Positions 18,110 to 27,075 of a stretch of 64,000 bases of DNA are shown one piece after another (position 1 is the first letter of the stretch; the number at the start of each line of letters is the position of its first letter). The notes under the pieces are model-generated. The model worked only from the letters and a program-made list of their open reading frames with translations. It was not told where the DNA came from and ran no database searches. The DNA lies in assembly GCA_018818835.1 (NCBI GenBank), contig JAHIRD010000060.1, positions 97,888 to 161,887 of the forward strand, read 5' to 3'. A program made the translations under genes and the position numbers. This stretch comes from Pseudomonadota bacterium (lineage in GTDB: Bacteria > Desulfobacterota > Desulfobacteria > Desulfobacterales > Desulfolunaceae).

Positions 18110-18119
18110 CTTCCCATCT

Positions 18120-18455
18120 TCATTTGGGATACCGGCTATGGCTAAGCATACGCCAGGTCATACGGCAGGTTCAATCTCGGTCATTTTAAAAAGCAAGGAA
18201 GCGTTGGTTGGTGATCTTGTTTCTTCCGGGATACTGCTCGGCGGGATAATAAGAAAAAATCATGCCAAACGCCCACCCTTTGAAGATGATCCGCATAGGG
18301 TAAGCAATGAACTGCAAGGTATGATTCATTCGGGTGTGGAAACGTTTCACATGGGACACGGTGGTCCATTACGCGCCTTGGAAGTCTCTCGTCATGCACA
18401 AAACCTCATTAAACTCACTATGATCCAGCAGAAATCCAGGCCGGCAGCACATTAA
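18120..18455 (+). pseudogene. 5'-truncated metallo-beta-lactamase-fold hydrolase
   Basis: The frame opens in mid-domain: FGIPAMAKHTPGHTAGSISVIL is the segment carrying the third metal-binding His region, followed by GDLVSSG and a C-terminal HMGHGGPL. The N-terminal half with the HxHxDH metal site is absent, so the product cannot be an active enzyme. It faces the truncated HxlR remnant head to head, and its 3' end overlaps the 3' end of the convergent DASS transporter gene by 38 bases. Confidence 0.8.
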
Positions 18456-20148
18456 ATTCTATACCGAACCCTGGAATAACAAGAACATACACCAGAATCG
18501 TAATCAGAACGATTGCGATCAGGTTCAATCCCATTCCGCTTCTGGCCATCTGGGGTATGGTCACATAACCGGACCCGAAAACGATGGCATTGGGAGGCGT
18601 AGCCACAGGAAGCATAAAGGCGCAAGATGCGGCAATGGCCGCAGGAATAAGCAGAAGCAGCGGATTCTGACCCAGTCCCACAGCCACGGCTGACAGAATG
18701 GGCATGGACATGGCCGCCGTGGCAGTGTTGGATGTCAATTCAGTAAGGAAAATAATCAGGGTGGCTACGGCAATAATCAGTATCAATACAGGCGCAGCAT
18801 CCAATAGACCGACCTGGGATCCTATCCAGTCCGCCAGCTTCGTTTCCTTAAAGCCATCAGCAAGTGCAAGACCACCCCCGAAAAGAATCAGAACACCCCA
18901 AGGCATTTTCACGGCCCAGTCCCAGTTCATCACAAACTGGTTGTGCTTAAGGTCAACAGGAATCAAGAAAAGAACAAGAGCCCCGGCCATGGCAATGGTG
19001 GCATCGGTTACCAGAGACGGGTCAGAAAACAGAAAGCCAATCTGTTTACTAAAAATCCATGCCAAGGCCGTGAGAAAGAAAACAAGAGCTGTCCATCGTT
19101 CCCCGCTGGACATGGAGCCCATATCAGACAGTTGTTTTCGAATCAATTCAGGGCCTCCCGGAACTTTTTTTAATTTCATGGGATTGGCGATCCGAGTCAG
19201 ATAAAACCAGCAAAGGGGCAAAAAAACAAGCACCAGGGGAACCCCCACCACCAACCACCTGGCAAAGGTGATCTCATAGCCGTAAGTTTTAGTCAGATAG
19301 GCAGCAAGTACTGTGTTGGGAGGCGTTCCGATTAAGGTGGCCATTCCTCCGATGGATGCGGCGTAAGCAATGCCCAGCATAAGGTTCAGGCCAAAGGCAA
19401 ATTTATCGGCAGAAAAATCAATTTCCTTGTCAAGCCCTTCCTTTTTGCCTTCGGTAATCACATGGCTGATAATGGCAAGGCCAATGGGCATCATCATCAC
19501 AGCCGTGGCTGTGTTGGACACAAAGGCCGAAAGTGAGGCCGTTGCCACCATGAAACCAAAGATCAACCGACTCGGTGAAAAACCGATCAGATTGACGATG
19601 GTCATTGCGATTCGTCGATGAAGATTCCATCGTTGCATGGCCAAAGCAATGATGAAGCCCCCCATAAAAAGAAAAATCAAATGATTGGCATAAGGAGCCG
19701 TGGCTTTTTTTGTATGCATGATCCCCAACAGGGGAAACAGAACAATGGGCAAAAGACTTGTTGCAGGTATAGGAATTGCTTCGGTGAGCCACCAGGTTGC
19801 CATCAGAAGTGCAACCGCAGCCATACGCTTGGCAGAAACATCCATTCCGTGAATTTCCGGGACAATTAACATCAGTATGAAAAGAATGGGTCCCAGAACA
19901 AGACCGATTCTCTGCCTCCGGGAATAGGCACGGGGTCCTCCCTCATTCCCCCCCCCCGGTCCTGAACGAATACGGTTCGTATGTTCGGCCGGAGAATTCA
20001 CCATTTTCCCAGATAAATCAGCATCCTCTTCCTGACTTTTCATACCAGGGAAAACACCCGAAGAAAGAATTCTCCTGGGGTTGAATGAACCCAAGGCCTT
20101 GATGTCATCATTCATCAGCCATAACCACTTCCATGAAGCTGCAAGCAT
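18418..20148 (-). CDS. DASS (SLC13) family sodium/anion symporter
   Basis: A divalent anion:sodium symporter for dicarboxylates, sulfate or similar substrates. Both hallmark SNT motifs are present: SNTATAVMMMPIGLAI in the first half and TSNTATAAMSMPILSAV in the second. So is the C-terminal VATPPNAIVFGSGYVTIPQM signature. About 12 membrane segments are predicted. The 576-residue length includes an extra hydrophilic N-terminus of about 90 residues before the first helix, longer than usual. AAGGGG lies seven bases before the ATG. It stands alone, so the substrate cannot be told from context; in a sulfate reducer, sulfate or C4-dicarboxylate uptake are both possible. Confidence 0.92.
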   Translation of the reverse strand: MLAASWKWLWLMNDDIKALGSFNPRRILSSGVFPGMKSQEEDADLSGKMVNSPAEHTNRIRSGPGGGNEGGPRAYSRRQRIGLVLGPILFILMLIVPEIHGMDVSAKRMAAVALLMATWWLTEAIPIPATSLLPIVLFPLLGIMHTKKATAPYANHLIFLFMGGFIIALAMQRWNLHRRIAMTIVNLIGFSPSRLIFGFMVATASLSAFVSNTATAVMMMPIGLAIISHVITEGKKEGLDKEIDFSADKFAFGLNLMLGIAYAASIGGMATLIGTPPNTVLAAYLTKTYGYEITFARWLVVGVPLVLVFLPLCWFYLTRIANPMKLKKVPGGPELIRKQLSDMGSMSSGERWTALVFFLTALAWIFSKQIGFLFSDPSLVTDATIAMAGALVLFLIPVDLKHNQFVMNWDWAVKMPWGVLILFGGGLALADGFKETKLADWIGSQVGLLDAAPVLILIIAVATLIIFLTELTSNTATAAMSMPILSAVAVGLGQNPLLLLIPAAIAASCAFMLPVATPPNAIVFGSGYVTIPQMARSGMGLNLIAIVLITILVYVLVIPGFGIEFNVLPAWISAGS

Positions 20149-20804
20149 ATATCACCCCTTAAATTATAATATAAACATTGACATACAACATCGAATTTGA
20201 AGAAGAGAGAATTGGCAGTCTTGGGATTGTGACAGTTAATCGTGATGCATATGATTTATATTAACACAGAAAGTGACCTCAAACCAAGCCCTGTCTTTAA
20301 CGTACATCATAAAACAGATAACTGTCATCCAAAGCGAATTGATCATGACAAAAGAACAGCCACCGACTATGATCAATCACATATCACGACACATGAAGTA
20401 ACGTTTTAACGAATTTTATAAGAAAATACTTTTTTTTCTTTTTTAATTAGCATATTATGATTACAGTATATTACAAGATTCTATTTCTGTCTTCTTTTTT
20501 ATTGGTGGTAAAGCTTATTTACATTTAAAAAATAATATCATTATAAAAATACTATCCTATACAATCTATGTCTCTGCATATGCATCTTTTCATCTTACTT
20601 CAAGCATGATTCAGACCGTAAAGCGAGCAAACAGGTGGCATGTGATACCAAGTATTATTGACGTGACTATAAAAACAAAATAAAAGCCTAATTCTGTTAA
20701 ATATTCAGTATATTGTCAAAGCTAAAAAGAAGAAGCACCCCTTACACCAAAAAGATTCGGATTAACACGGACTGCAACCTGAGCAGGTGGAATTGGAATA
20801 TAAT
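20149..20804. other. Long AT-rich intergenic region
   Basis: About 650 bases between divergent genes, unusually AT-rich, with no supported gene on either strand. Promoters for the DASS transporter and the response regulator should lie here. Confidence 0.5.
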
Positions 20805-21554
20805 ATGACGAAACATAGCCTTGCGATAAGCTCTTCTGATTTAAAAACAAATTTTAAGGTGATGAAAGTACTTATTGCCGACGGCCATGAAATTGTTCGC
20901 GAAGGATTGACCCGGCTGATCGACAAACAATTGGATATGACGGTTACGGGATATGCCGAAAACGGATTGGACGCTTTGTTCAAAACCAAATCCCTTGAAC
21001 CAGACTTCGTTATTATGGATACGGAATTAAATGTATTAAGAGGATTTGACGCAGTTCCATTGATCCACGAGGCAGCACCGAAAACTAAAATTATCATTTT
21101 CTCAATGAATAAAAACGACGAATACATCCACAAATCATTTCACTCGGGTGCATCAGCTTATGTCTTAAAACTTTCACCAATCAAAGATATTCTTGATTCA
21201 ATCCGTGCGGCAAATCGCGGTGAACGTTTCGTGAGTCCTCTCATCAAAAAAAGGGTCATTGACACATATAATGATGCGGTGGAAAATGGCAGACAAGAAT
21301 GCCGTTACGACCTTTTGACTAACCAAGAACAGCAGGTGTTCAGGATGATTGTTGAGGGTTATTCACTGGGGGAAATCGCAGAAAAATTTTCAATCACTGA
21401 ACATAAAATCTATTTTTTTCGCAAATGTATCGCGGACAAGATTCAAATGCATGACATTGAATCGATGCAACGCTATGCTGTTGAAATCGGAATCATTGCA
21501 CCCATGTGTTGGAAAGAACATTTTTTTGATGTCCTTCCGCGTGATATTTTCTAA
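20805..21554 (+). CDS. Atypical NarL/FixJ-type response regulator
   Basis: An N-terminal receiver domain (MKVLIADGHEIVREGLTRLID) is followed by a C-terminal helix-turn-helix (LTNQEQQVFRMIVEGYSLGEIAEKFSITEHKI). The phosphoacceptor Asp remains in VIMDTEL (residue about 72), but the acidic pair at the N-terminus is Asp-Gly instead of Asp-Asp, and the usual Pro after the phosphoacceptor is missing. The recognition helix also departs from the LuxR consensus. Phosphorylation may therefore be weak or absent. The start is uncertain: ATG at 20805 is preferred to GTG at 20787. No histidine kinase lies next to it. Confidence 0.85.
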   Translation: MTKHSLAISSSDLKTNFKVMKVLIADGHEIVREGLTRLIDKQLDMTVTGYAENGLDALFKTKSLEPDFVIMDTELNVLRGFDAVPLIHEAAPKTKIIIFSMNKNDEYIHKSFHSGASAYVLKLSPIKDILDSIRAANRGERFVSPLIKKRVIDTYNDAVENGRQECRYDLLTNQEQQVFRMIVEGYSLGEIAEKFSITEHKIYFFRKCIADKIQMHDIESMQRYAVEIGIIAPMCWKEHFFDVLPRDIF

Positions 21555-21661
21555 TAAAATCGATTCGTTCACATCATGTTTCAACATATGGCCCGAGTTC
21601 TTTTTTCTTGAACATTGTCACCGGTTGGATTATACTACTGTAAAAAACATTGGAGAAAAAC

Positions 21662-22003
21662 ATGAAAATACAACGATTGCTGGTGCTCTATGTTATGCTT
21701 GTTTTTGCTTGGGCCCCCATGGCCTTTTCAGGGCCTGAAGAATTATCGGAAACCCAGATGACGGATATGTCGGTGGATGATACCCTCACAACAAACAATC
21801 AGAAAGAAAAAAGCACAACGGCAAAAAATGACAAACTCCCTCCTGAAGCAACCCATTTGGACAGGAATATGATCACAAATCCTGTTGACAATCCCACTGA
21901 ACTCAATAAGGCAGAAATACTTCGACTGGAAAATCAGGCTGCGGATCAACGGGTCAATGATCAGATCCGAAACACACTGCAAGGAGTTCCGGATCAGGAA
22001 TAG
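21662..22003 (+). CDS. Small secreted protein of unknown function
   Basis: A 113-residue product with a clear signal peptide (MKIQRLLVLYVMLVFAWAPMAFSG), then a hydrophilic, low-complexity mature part. Just after the cleavage site is GPEELSETQMTDMSVDD, resembling the short (L)xxxEMxxVxA motif found near the N-terminus of small secreted Desulfobacterota proteins. GGAG lies five bases before the ATG at 21662; a longer reading uses TTG. No catalytic motif is seen. Function unknown. Confidence 0.7.
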   Translation: MKIQRLLVLYVMLVFAWAPMAFSGPEELSETQMTDMSVDDTLTTNNQKEKSTTAKNDKLPPEATHLDRNMITNPVDNPTELNKAEILRLENQAADQRVNDQIRNTLQGVPDQE

Positions 22004-22261
22004 CCAATAGGTTGTCCACTTCGAGGCCATACCTTTGCCTATTTAACTTTTCTATGATGAACACCTTAATCCAGGTGGTGCTTACCGAATTAAACAAACT
22101 GACCCCGATATCCTGATATTATAGCCCTTAGGCCTTTATTTCTATTTCCAATTCTGATAAATTGATTTATATTTTAAAACTTGACCGTCTTGTCTGGGTT
22201 CTTATATGTTTGAATCCGGCCTATTACACGTTTTAAATTCACCTAAACCCCACATGGAAAT

Positions 22262-23290
22262 ATGGATTTTCAGAGTTTAAACACAATAGAATATCTCAAA
22301 GTTGCCGGCATCGTCTTCTTATTGCTCATCTCTGGTTTTTTTTCAGGCTCGGAAGCGTCTCTGTTTTCCCTGAATCTGGTCCAGAAGGAACGGCTTAAAA
22401 GTCAATCACCCAAAACCGCCTCACTTATCGATATGTTGATCAACCATCCCAAACAGCTGATTATCACAATCCTTGTGGGTAACGACATGATCAACATTGC
22501 CGCGTCGGTTATTGCCACAGGTCTTTTTGTATCTCGGTTTCAGGATATGGGTCAATGGGTCACCATTGCCGTTATGACACCTGTGACGCTCATTTTTGCA
22601 GAAATTATTCCGAAAACCATAGCGGTTGTCCACAATGAAAAACTGGCCCCTATTGTGACCGGACCCTTGAATGCCTTTTACCGGTTTATCTTTCCTTTAC
22701 GCTGGCTGTTCGAAATCACAGCCGATAGCCTAATCAGGCTTTTCGGGGTGTATAAAAAAGAAAAAGAACCGGTGATCATGGAAGACGATTTTCGGGATAT
22801 GGTGGATCTGAGCCATAAAGACGGCGAGATACTTGGCCTTGAAAGGGATTTTATCCACAATGTTTTCGAGTTCAGTGACACCCGTGTAAACAGCGTGATG
22901 ACTCCCATAAAAAAAATTGAATCCATCCCGGAAAATCTGGAATTCAAAGAAATCATCAAACGGGTTAAAAAAAACCCCCATTCGAGAATTCCTGTTTATT
23001 CCGGAGAAAAAACAAACATCACGGGTTTTCTTTATGTCAAAGATCTACTTAAGATCAAGCGGAACCAAAAAGACACCAATTCCGTTATTTCAGAATTAAT
23101 ACGCCCGCCCTTGTTTATTCTGGATTCACGAATGGTGGATGATATTTTTTATTTCCTCAAAGAAAAAAGAACTCATATCGCCTTATGTCATGATGCCAAC
23201 GGAGATATTTCAGGCCTGATCACCATGGAAGACCTCTTGGAAGAACTTTTTGGTGAAATCTATGATGAAAATGATCAGGAGGATCGATGA
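22262..23290 (+). CDS. CNNM/HlyC-type membrane protein, DUF21 plus CBS pair
   Basis: The first of two tandem CNNM-family proteins, related to the Mg2+/Co2+ transporters CorB/CorC and mammalian CNNM. The DUF21 membrane domain occupies about residues 1-180, including FFSGSEASLFSLN and the EIIPKTIAV segment. A cystathionine-beta-synthase domain pair follows (MTPIKKIESIPENL, RIPVYSGEKTNITGFLYVKDLL, ALCHDANGDISGLITMEDLLEELFGEI). Unlike its partner it stops after the CBS pair and lacks the CorC_HlyC domain, which is normal for the shorter form. It overlaps the next gene by four bases. Confidence 0.88.
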   Translation: MDFQSLNTIEYLKVAGIVFLLLISGFFSGSEASLFSLNLVQKERLKSQSPKTASLIDMLINHPKQLIITILVGNDMINIAASVIATGLFVSRFQDMGQWVTIAVMTPVTLIFAEIIPKTIAVVHNEKLAPIVTGPLNAFYRFIFPLRWLFEITADSLIRLFGVYKKEKEPVIMEDDFRDMVDLSHKDGEILGLERDFIHNVFEFSDTRVNSVMTPIKKIESIPENLEFKEIIKRVKKNPHSRIPVYSGEKTNITGFLYVKDLLKIKRNQKDTNSVISELIRPPLFILDSRMVDDIFYFLKEKRTHIALCHDANGDISGLITMEDLLEELFGEIYDENDQEDR

Positions 23291-24549
23291 GCACATTTTG
23301 GACTGTCACGATTATCATTTTGTGCATTGTGTTCCAGGCATTTTTCTCAGGCTCTGAAATGGTACTTCTCTCCTCACGGAAAATCCGTCTCAGGCGAAAA
23401 CGCAACAAGGGTTCCAAAGGTGCTGACCTTGCTTTAAAGATGATTGCCAATTCCAAATGGTACCTTGCATGCACAAGCACAGGTACCAACATGGCCGTCG
23501 TTGTGGCGTCGGTCATCGCCGCCATGTGGTTTGAAAAAGCTCTTGGGCCTTACGGGGAACTTGGAACCATCCTGGTCATATCCCCCCTGCTTCTCATGTT
23601 CGGTGAAATTATCCCCCGAACGGTTTTCCAGTACCGGGCCACGGAGCTTGCACCCAAAGTATCCTATGGCCTTCTTGTTCTTTCATATATTATTTCTCCG
23701 GTCACCGGACTTGTATTCGGTATAAGCCGCCTTTTCTATCCGAAAAGCAATCATGAGTCCCTTAATAAACGGTCTTTTGCATCTCGGGAAGAACTCGAAC
23801 TGATCCTGAACATCCCTGCAAAAGGCAGCGATGTTCACAAAAAAGAAAAAAAACTAATCCAACAGATATTCATGTTTTCCAAAGCCGAAGCCGGTGAGGC
23901 CATGGTTCCCCTGATTGATGTATGGGCCCTGCCTATTACCACAACCATCAACGATGCTGTTGAGCTGATCCGAAAAACAGGATTTTCGCGCATCCCTGTA
24001 TATAAAGGCAGAATTTTCAATATCGTGGGAATCGTCCGGGCTTTTGACATTATCGGGCTGGAAGACACCAACATGTCCATAAAGAAATTCGTCCGTGAAG
24101 TCCCCTATGTCCCTGAATTAAAAAAACTCGATGAACTTCTTGTCTTTCTTCAGAAAAGCCGTAAGTCCATTGCCATTGTTGTGGATGAATACGGGGGCGC
24201 CACCGGCATCGTCACCATGGAGGATATCATTGAAGAAGTCATGGGTGAAATTCGTGATGAATATGACCATGTGGTGGACAATCTGATCAAACTTGGAAAA
24301 AACAAATACAAGGTCAATGCACGAATGGAAATCGATCATTTGAATGATCAATTGAATGTTACCATTCCCAAAGACAATTATGAAACACTGGGTGGGTTTA
24401 TTTTAAAGCAGATGGGAAGAATCCCCAGGCCTGGTGAAATGTTTGACTGGGAGGACATGCGTTTTAAAATCAGCCAGGCAAGCAAGCGTACTGTCATTGA
24501 AGTTATCATTGAGCATAAGGTGGCCAAAGAAAAATTAATTCAGGAATGA
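23287..24549 (+). CDS. CNNM/HlyC-type protein with CorC_HlyC domain
   Basis: The second, longer paralogue: DUF21 membrane domain ([27 protein letters not shown]), CBS pair ([63 protein letters not shown]), and a C-terminal CorC_HlyC domain (about residues 335-420) ending in a segment with [21 protein letters not shown]. The ATG overlaps the previous gene's stop, so the two are coupled and may form a heteromeric complex. Metal specificity is inferred only from the family. Confidence 0.9.
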   Translation: MSTFWTVTIIILCIVFQAFFSGSEMVLLSSRKIRLRRKRNKGSKGADLALKMIANSKWYLACTSTGTNMAVVVASVIAAMWFEKALGPYGELGTILVISPLLLMFGEIIPRTVFQYRATELAPKVSYGLLVLSYIISPVTGLVFGISRLFYPKSNHESLNKRSFASREELELILNIPAKGSDVHKKEKKLIQQIFMFSKAEAGEAMVPLIDVWALPITTTINDAVELIRKTGFSRIPVYKGRIFNIVGIVRAFDIIGLEDTNMSIKKFVREVPYVPELKKLDELLVFLQKSRKSIAIVVDEYGGATGIVTMEDIIEEVMGEIRDEYDHVVDNLIKLGKNKYKVNARMEIDHLNDQLNVTIPKDNYETLGGFILKQMGRIPRPGEMFDWEDMRFKISQASKRTVIEVIIEHKVAKEKLIQE

Positions 24550-24554
24550 TGCAA

Positions 24555-24737
24555 TCACACGTGAAGCGACTTATTTCCAAGCTCTTGGGGTACAAGATTT
24601 TTCGGGCCATCATGGTCTTCTCCGGATTCAACAGGAAGACAGCGTTCACAGTACATCTGGGTTTTTTTACTTCTGCCCATCCGTATCACGTAAACAACAT
24701 CGCGCGAACCGCATTTGCACTTGTTTTTATTTTGCAT
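24555..24737 (-). CDS. Small zinc-ribbon-like protein
   Basis: The 60-residue product MQNKNKCKCGSRDVVYVIRMGRSKKTQMYC... has one CxC and one CxxC knuckle (KCKCGS and YCERCLPV) about 25 residues apart, as in a treble-clef or zinc-ribbon fold. Otherwise it is basic and hydrophilic. It converges on the CNNM pair, ending six bases after it. The start at 24737 has only a weak ribosome binding site; a longer reading to 24788 is possible. Function unknown. Confidence 0.55.
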   Translation of the reverse strand: MQNKNKCKCGSRDVVYVIRMGRSKKTQMYCERCLPVESGEDHDGPKNLVPQELGNKSLHV

Positions 24738-25079
24738 AAAACGCCCACACGACAGGTTAAAGACAATAATAAAACATGTCCGACGCATAATTTAGCACAT
24801 GTTTAAAAGTGAAATTGGATAACCCATATTAGCCCCTGCGCATAAAAATTCAAGGCATTTTTTCGTATTTTTAAAAATAAAAAAAACAAAGTACACAAAT
24901 GTGATCATATTTTATTCAAAAGGTCCTGACTTGACTGCAGATGCGTCAGGATTCCCGTGTTTATCCTTGACAGAAAGACTGTGTTTTTTTAAATTGAACA
25001 AAGATCAAAGAATTGTCATAGGCCCCGGATGTCCGGGGTATATTTTTTTTGGCATTCTTTATTTTAAGGAGAGTTTCTA
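24738..25079. other. Intergenic region upstream of the Bax-like gene
   Basis: About 340 bases, AT-rich in the middle, with no supported gene. The 3' end carries a GGAGAG ribosome binding site for the TTG-started Bax-like gene. Confidence 0.5.
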
Positions 25080-25880
25080 TTGACCAAATTTAAACACCAT
25101 TTTTACAACCTTATCACCCCGATGATAATCCTGGTGTCGTTTTTCATGTTCTGCCATGTATACCGAACACCTGAGATCATCCAGATCCCTTTTAACCCCT
25201 CCGATTCAAGATTTTTTTTTAGTCTTCCCCCATTTCATACGATCCATGATCAGGAAGAACGAAAAATCCGTTTTTTCAATTTTATCCGTCCGATCATTGA
25301 AAGTGAAAACCGACGTATCATGAATACACGAAAAACACTTGTCAATCTGTTTTCTACAATGGAATATACCGGTATTGTTTCAGATATTGAATTAACCTGG
25401 ATGGATATCACGGCACGGAGATATGGCTTGGAACCGTTCAATCCCCATGATCCGGACATGCAAAACCGCCTTCTCAAACGGGTTGATACGGTCCCCATGA
25501 CACTGGCCATTGCCCAGGCGGCCAATGAATCAGCATGGGGGACATCCCGTTTTGCCAGACAAGGCAACAACCTGTTCGGACTTTGGAGTTACACGAAAGG
25601 ATCCGGTATGGTCCCTGAACGGCGTGACCAGGACAGAACCCATGAGGTGGCAAAATTTCTCTCAGTCAATTCCTCTGTGAGACGTTATTTACACACGTTG
25701 AATACGAATACCCACTATAAATCGTTCAGAACCCTTCGGCATGCCTTTCGGCAAAATGGGGACACCCCCAATGGCCATGACCTGGCAGAGGGATTAATGA
25801 ATTATTCATCCAAAGGTAAAAAATACGTTCAAAGCATCCGTTCCATGATTCGAAACAATGAAAAATATTTGACAATTTAA
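25080..25880 (+). CDS. Bax-like glucosaminidase-family protein
   Basis: Related to E. coli Bax and the mannosyl-glycoprotein endo-beta-N-acetylglucosaminidase family that cuts peptidoglycan. The catalytic-domain core reads VPMTLAIAQAANESAWGTSRFARQGNNLFGLWSY, where the Glu in AANESAWG is the expected acid. An N-terminal hydrophobic segment (about residues 10-27) acts as anchor or signal. The start is TTG at 25080 with GGAGAG six bases upstream; no ATG fits the domain end better. It is ten bases upstream of argJ. Confidence 0.88.
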   Translation: MTKFKHHFYNLITPMIILVSFFMFCHVYRTPEIIQIPFNPSDSRFFFSLPPFHTIHDQEERKIRFFNFIRPIIESENRRIMNTRKTLVNLFSTMEYTGIVSDIELTWMDITARRYGLEPFNPHDPDMQNRLLKRVDTVPMTLAIAQAANESAWGTSRFARQGNNLFGLWSYTKGSGMVPERRDQDRTHEVAKFLSVNSSVRRYLHTLNTNTHYKSFRTLRHAFRQNGDTPNGHDLAEGLMNYSSKGKKYVQSIRSMIRNNEKYLTI

Positions 25881-25889
25881 GGATCAGCC

Positions 25890-27056
25890 ATGAATCTTCA
25901 TAAAACACCGGTCATGCCGGTCGGTTTTCAATGTGCCAGTGTCAATTGTGGCTTAAAAGACAAAGGAACAGATCTTTCCCTGTTCATTTCCGATGTCACC
26001 GCAAATGCTGCAGCTGTTTTCACCCAGAATCAATTTCCAGGGGCGCCTGTCATATTAGGCAGAGAAATCATCAAAAAAGGGAAGCTCCGGGGCATCGTGG
26101 TTAACAGCAAGGTCAGCAATGTGGGAACCGGAGAGCAGGGCGTTGAAAATGCAAGAAAAATGGGGCTCGCCCTGGCCCGGGAATTTTCCATTGATCCTGG
26201 CGAGGTGTTAATGAGTTCCACCGGTGTGATCGCAAAACCCCTGCCCATCGAAAAGATCGAAAAAGGCATCATAGGAATAGGAAAGCATCTGTCCTCTGAC
26301 CCCCTGGTGGGAGCCCAGGGCATTATGACCACAGACTCCTACCCCAAAGCCTTGTCACTTTCCGTTGGTAATGCCACCCTCACCATGGTGGCCAAAGGCT
26401 CGGGCATGATCGAACCCAATATGGCCACCATGCTGGTATATATATTTACCGATGCTGACCTGGATTCAAAAACCCTGGATACCTGCCTGCGCACCGCTGT
26501 GGACACCTCATTCAACATGCTTTCCGTGGACACGGACACAAGCACCTCCGATACCTGTGTCATTCTGGCCAACGGACACAAAGGCTCTGTGGATAAAACG
26601 GCCTTTTCAAAGGCCCTTGATTTTGCCTGTATCGAAATGACCCAGATGCTTGCCAGGGATGGTGAAGGAGCCACAAAGCTTCTCACGGCAGAGGTCAACA
26701 ACGCGTTTTCCCGGAACGAAGCTCGTTTCATGGCAAAGGCACTGATCAACTCCCCGCTGATCAAAACAATGGCCTTTGGTGCCGATCCAAATATCGGTCG
26801 GATCCTCATGGCCCTTGGAAAATGTTTTGATTGTCATGTGGAACCTCCCAAAATCGAAGTGTCCATCAACGGCACCTTGGTTTACAAGGATCAGATGCGG
26901 GTTGATTTTGATGAAAAGAAAGTCCGACTTCTGTTGTCCGGGGATCGTGTGGCCATTTCAGTGAACCTGAATGCTGGACATGATATGGCTATGGCTTATG
27001 GATGTGACCTGACCCAGGGCTATATCGAAGAAAACGCCTCCTATTATTCATCCTGA
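25890..27056 (+). CDS. argJ: ArgJ, ornithine acetyltransferase / N-acetylglutamate synthase
   Basis: ArgJ transfers acetyl from N-acetylornithine to glutamate, and in the bifunctional form also makes N-acetylglutamate from acetyl-CoA. The self-cleavage site is EPNMATMLVYIFTDA, with the Thr of ATML becoming the N-terminal nucleophile of the beta chain; GAPVILGREI, GSGMIEPNMA and GADPNIGRILMALG are conserved. At 388 residues it is full length. AGGA precedes the ATG. No other arginine genes are adjacent. Whether it is bifunctional cannot be told from sequence. Confidence 0.95.
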   Translation: MNLHKTPVMPVGFQCASVNCGLKDKGTDLSLFISDVTANAAAVFTQNQFPGAPVILGREIIKKGKLRGIVVNSKVSNVGTGEQGVENARKMGLALAREFSIDPGEVLMSSTGVIAKPLPIEKIEKGIIGIGKHLSSDPLVGAQGIMTTDSYPKALSLSVGNATLTMVAKGSGMIEPNMATMLVYIFTDADLDSKTLDTCLRTAVDTSFNMLSVDTDTSTSDTCVILANGHKGSVDKTAFSKALDFACIEMTQMLARDGEGATKLLTAEVNNAFSRNEARFMAKALINSPLIKTMAFGADPNIGRILMALGKCFDCHVEPPKIEVSINGTLVYKDQMRVDFDEKKVRLLLSGDRVAISVNLNAGHDMAMAYGCDLTQGYIEENASYYSS

Positions 27057-27075
27057 CATCATAACGGATTGTAAC

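Noticed and set aside
24546..24806. Plus-strand frame opposite the zinc-ribbon gene
   Set aside because: It is the shadow of the small minus-strand gene; only the minus frame has Cys knuckles.
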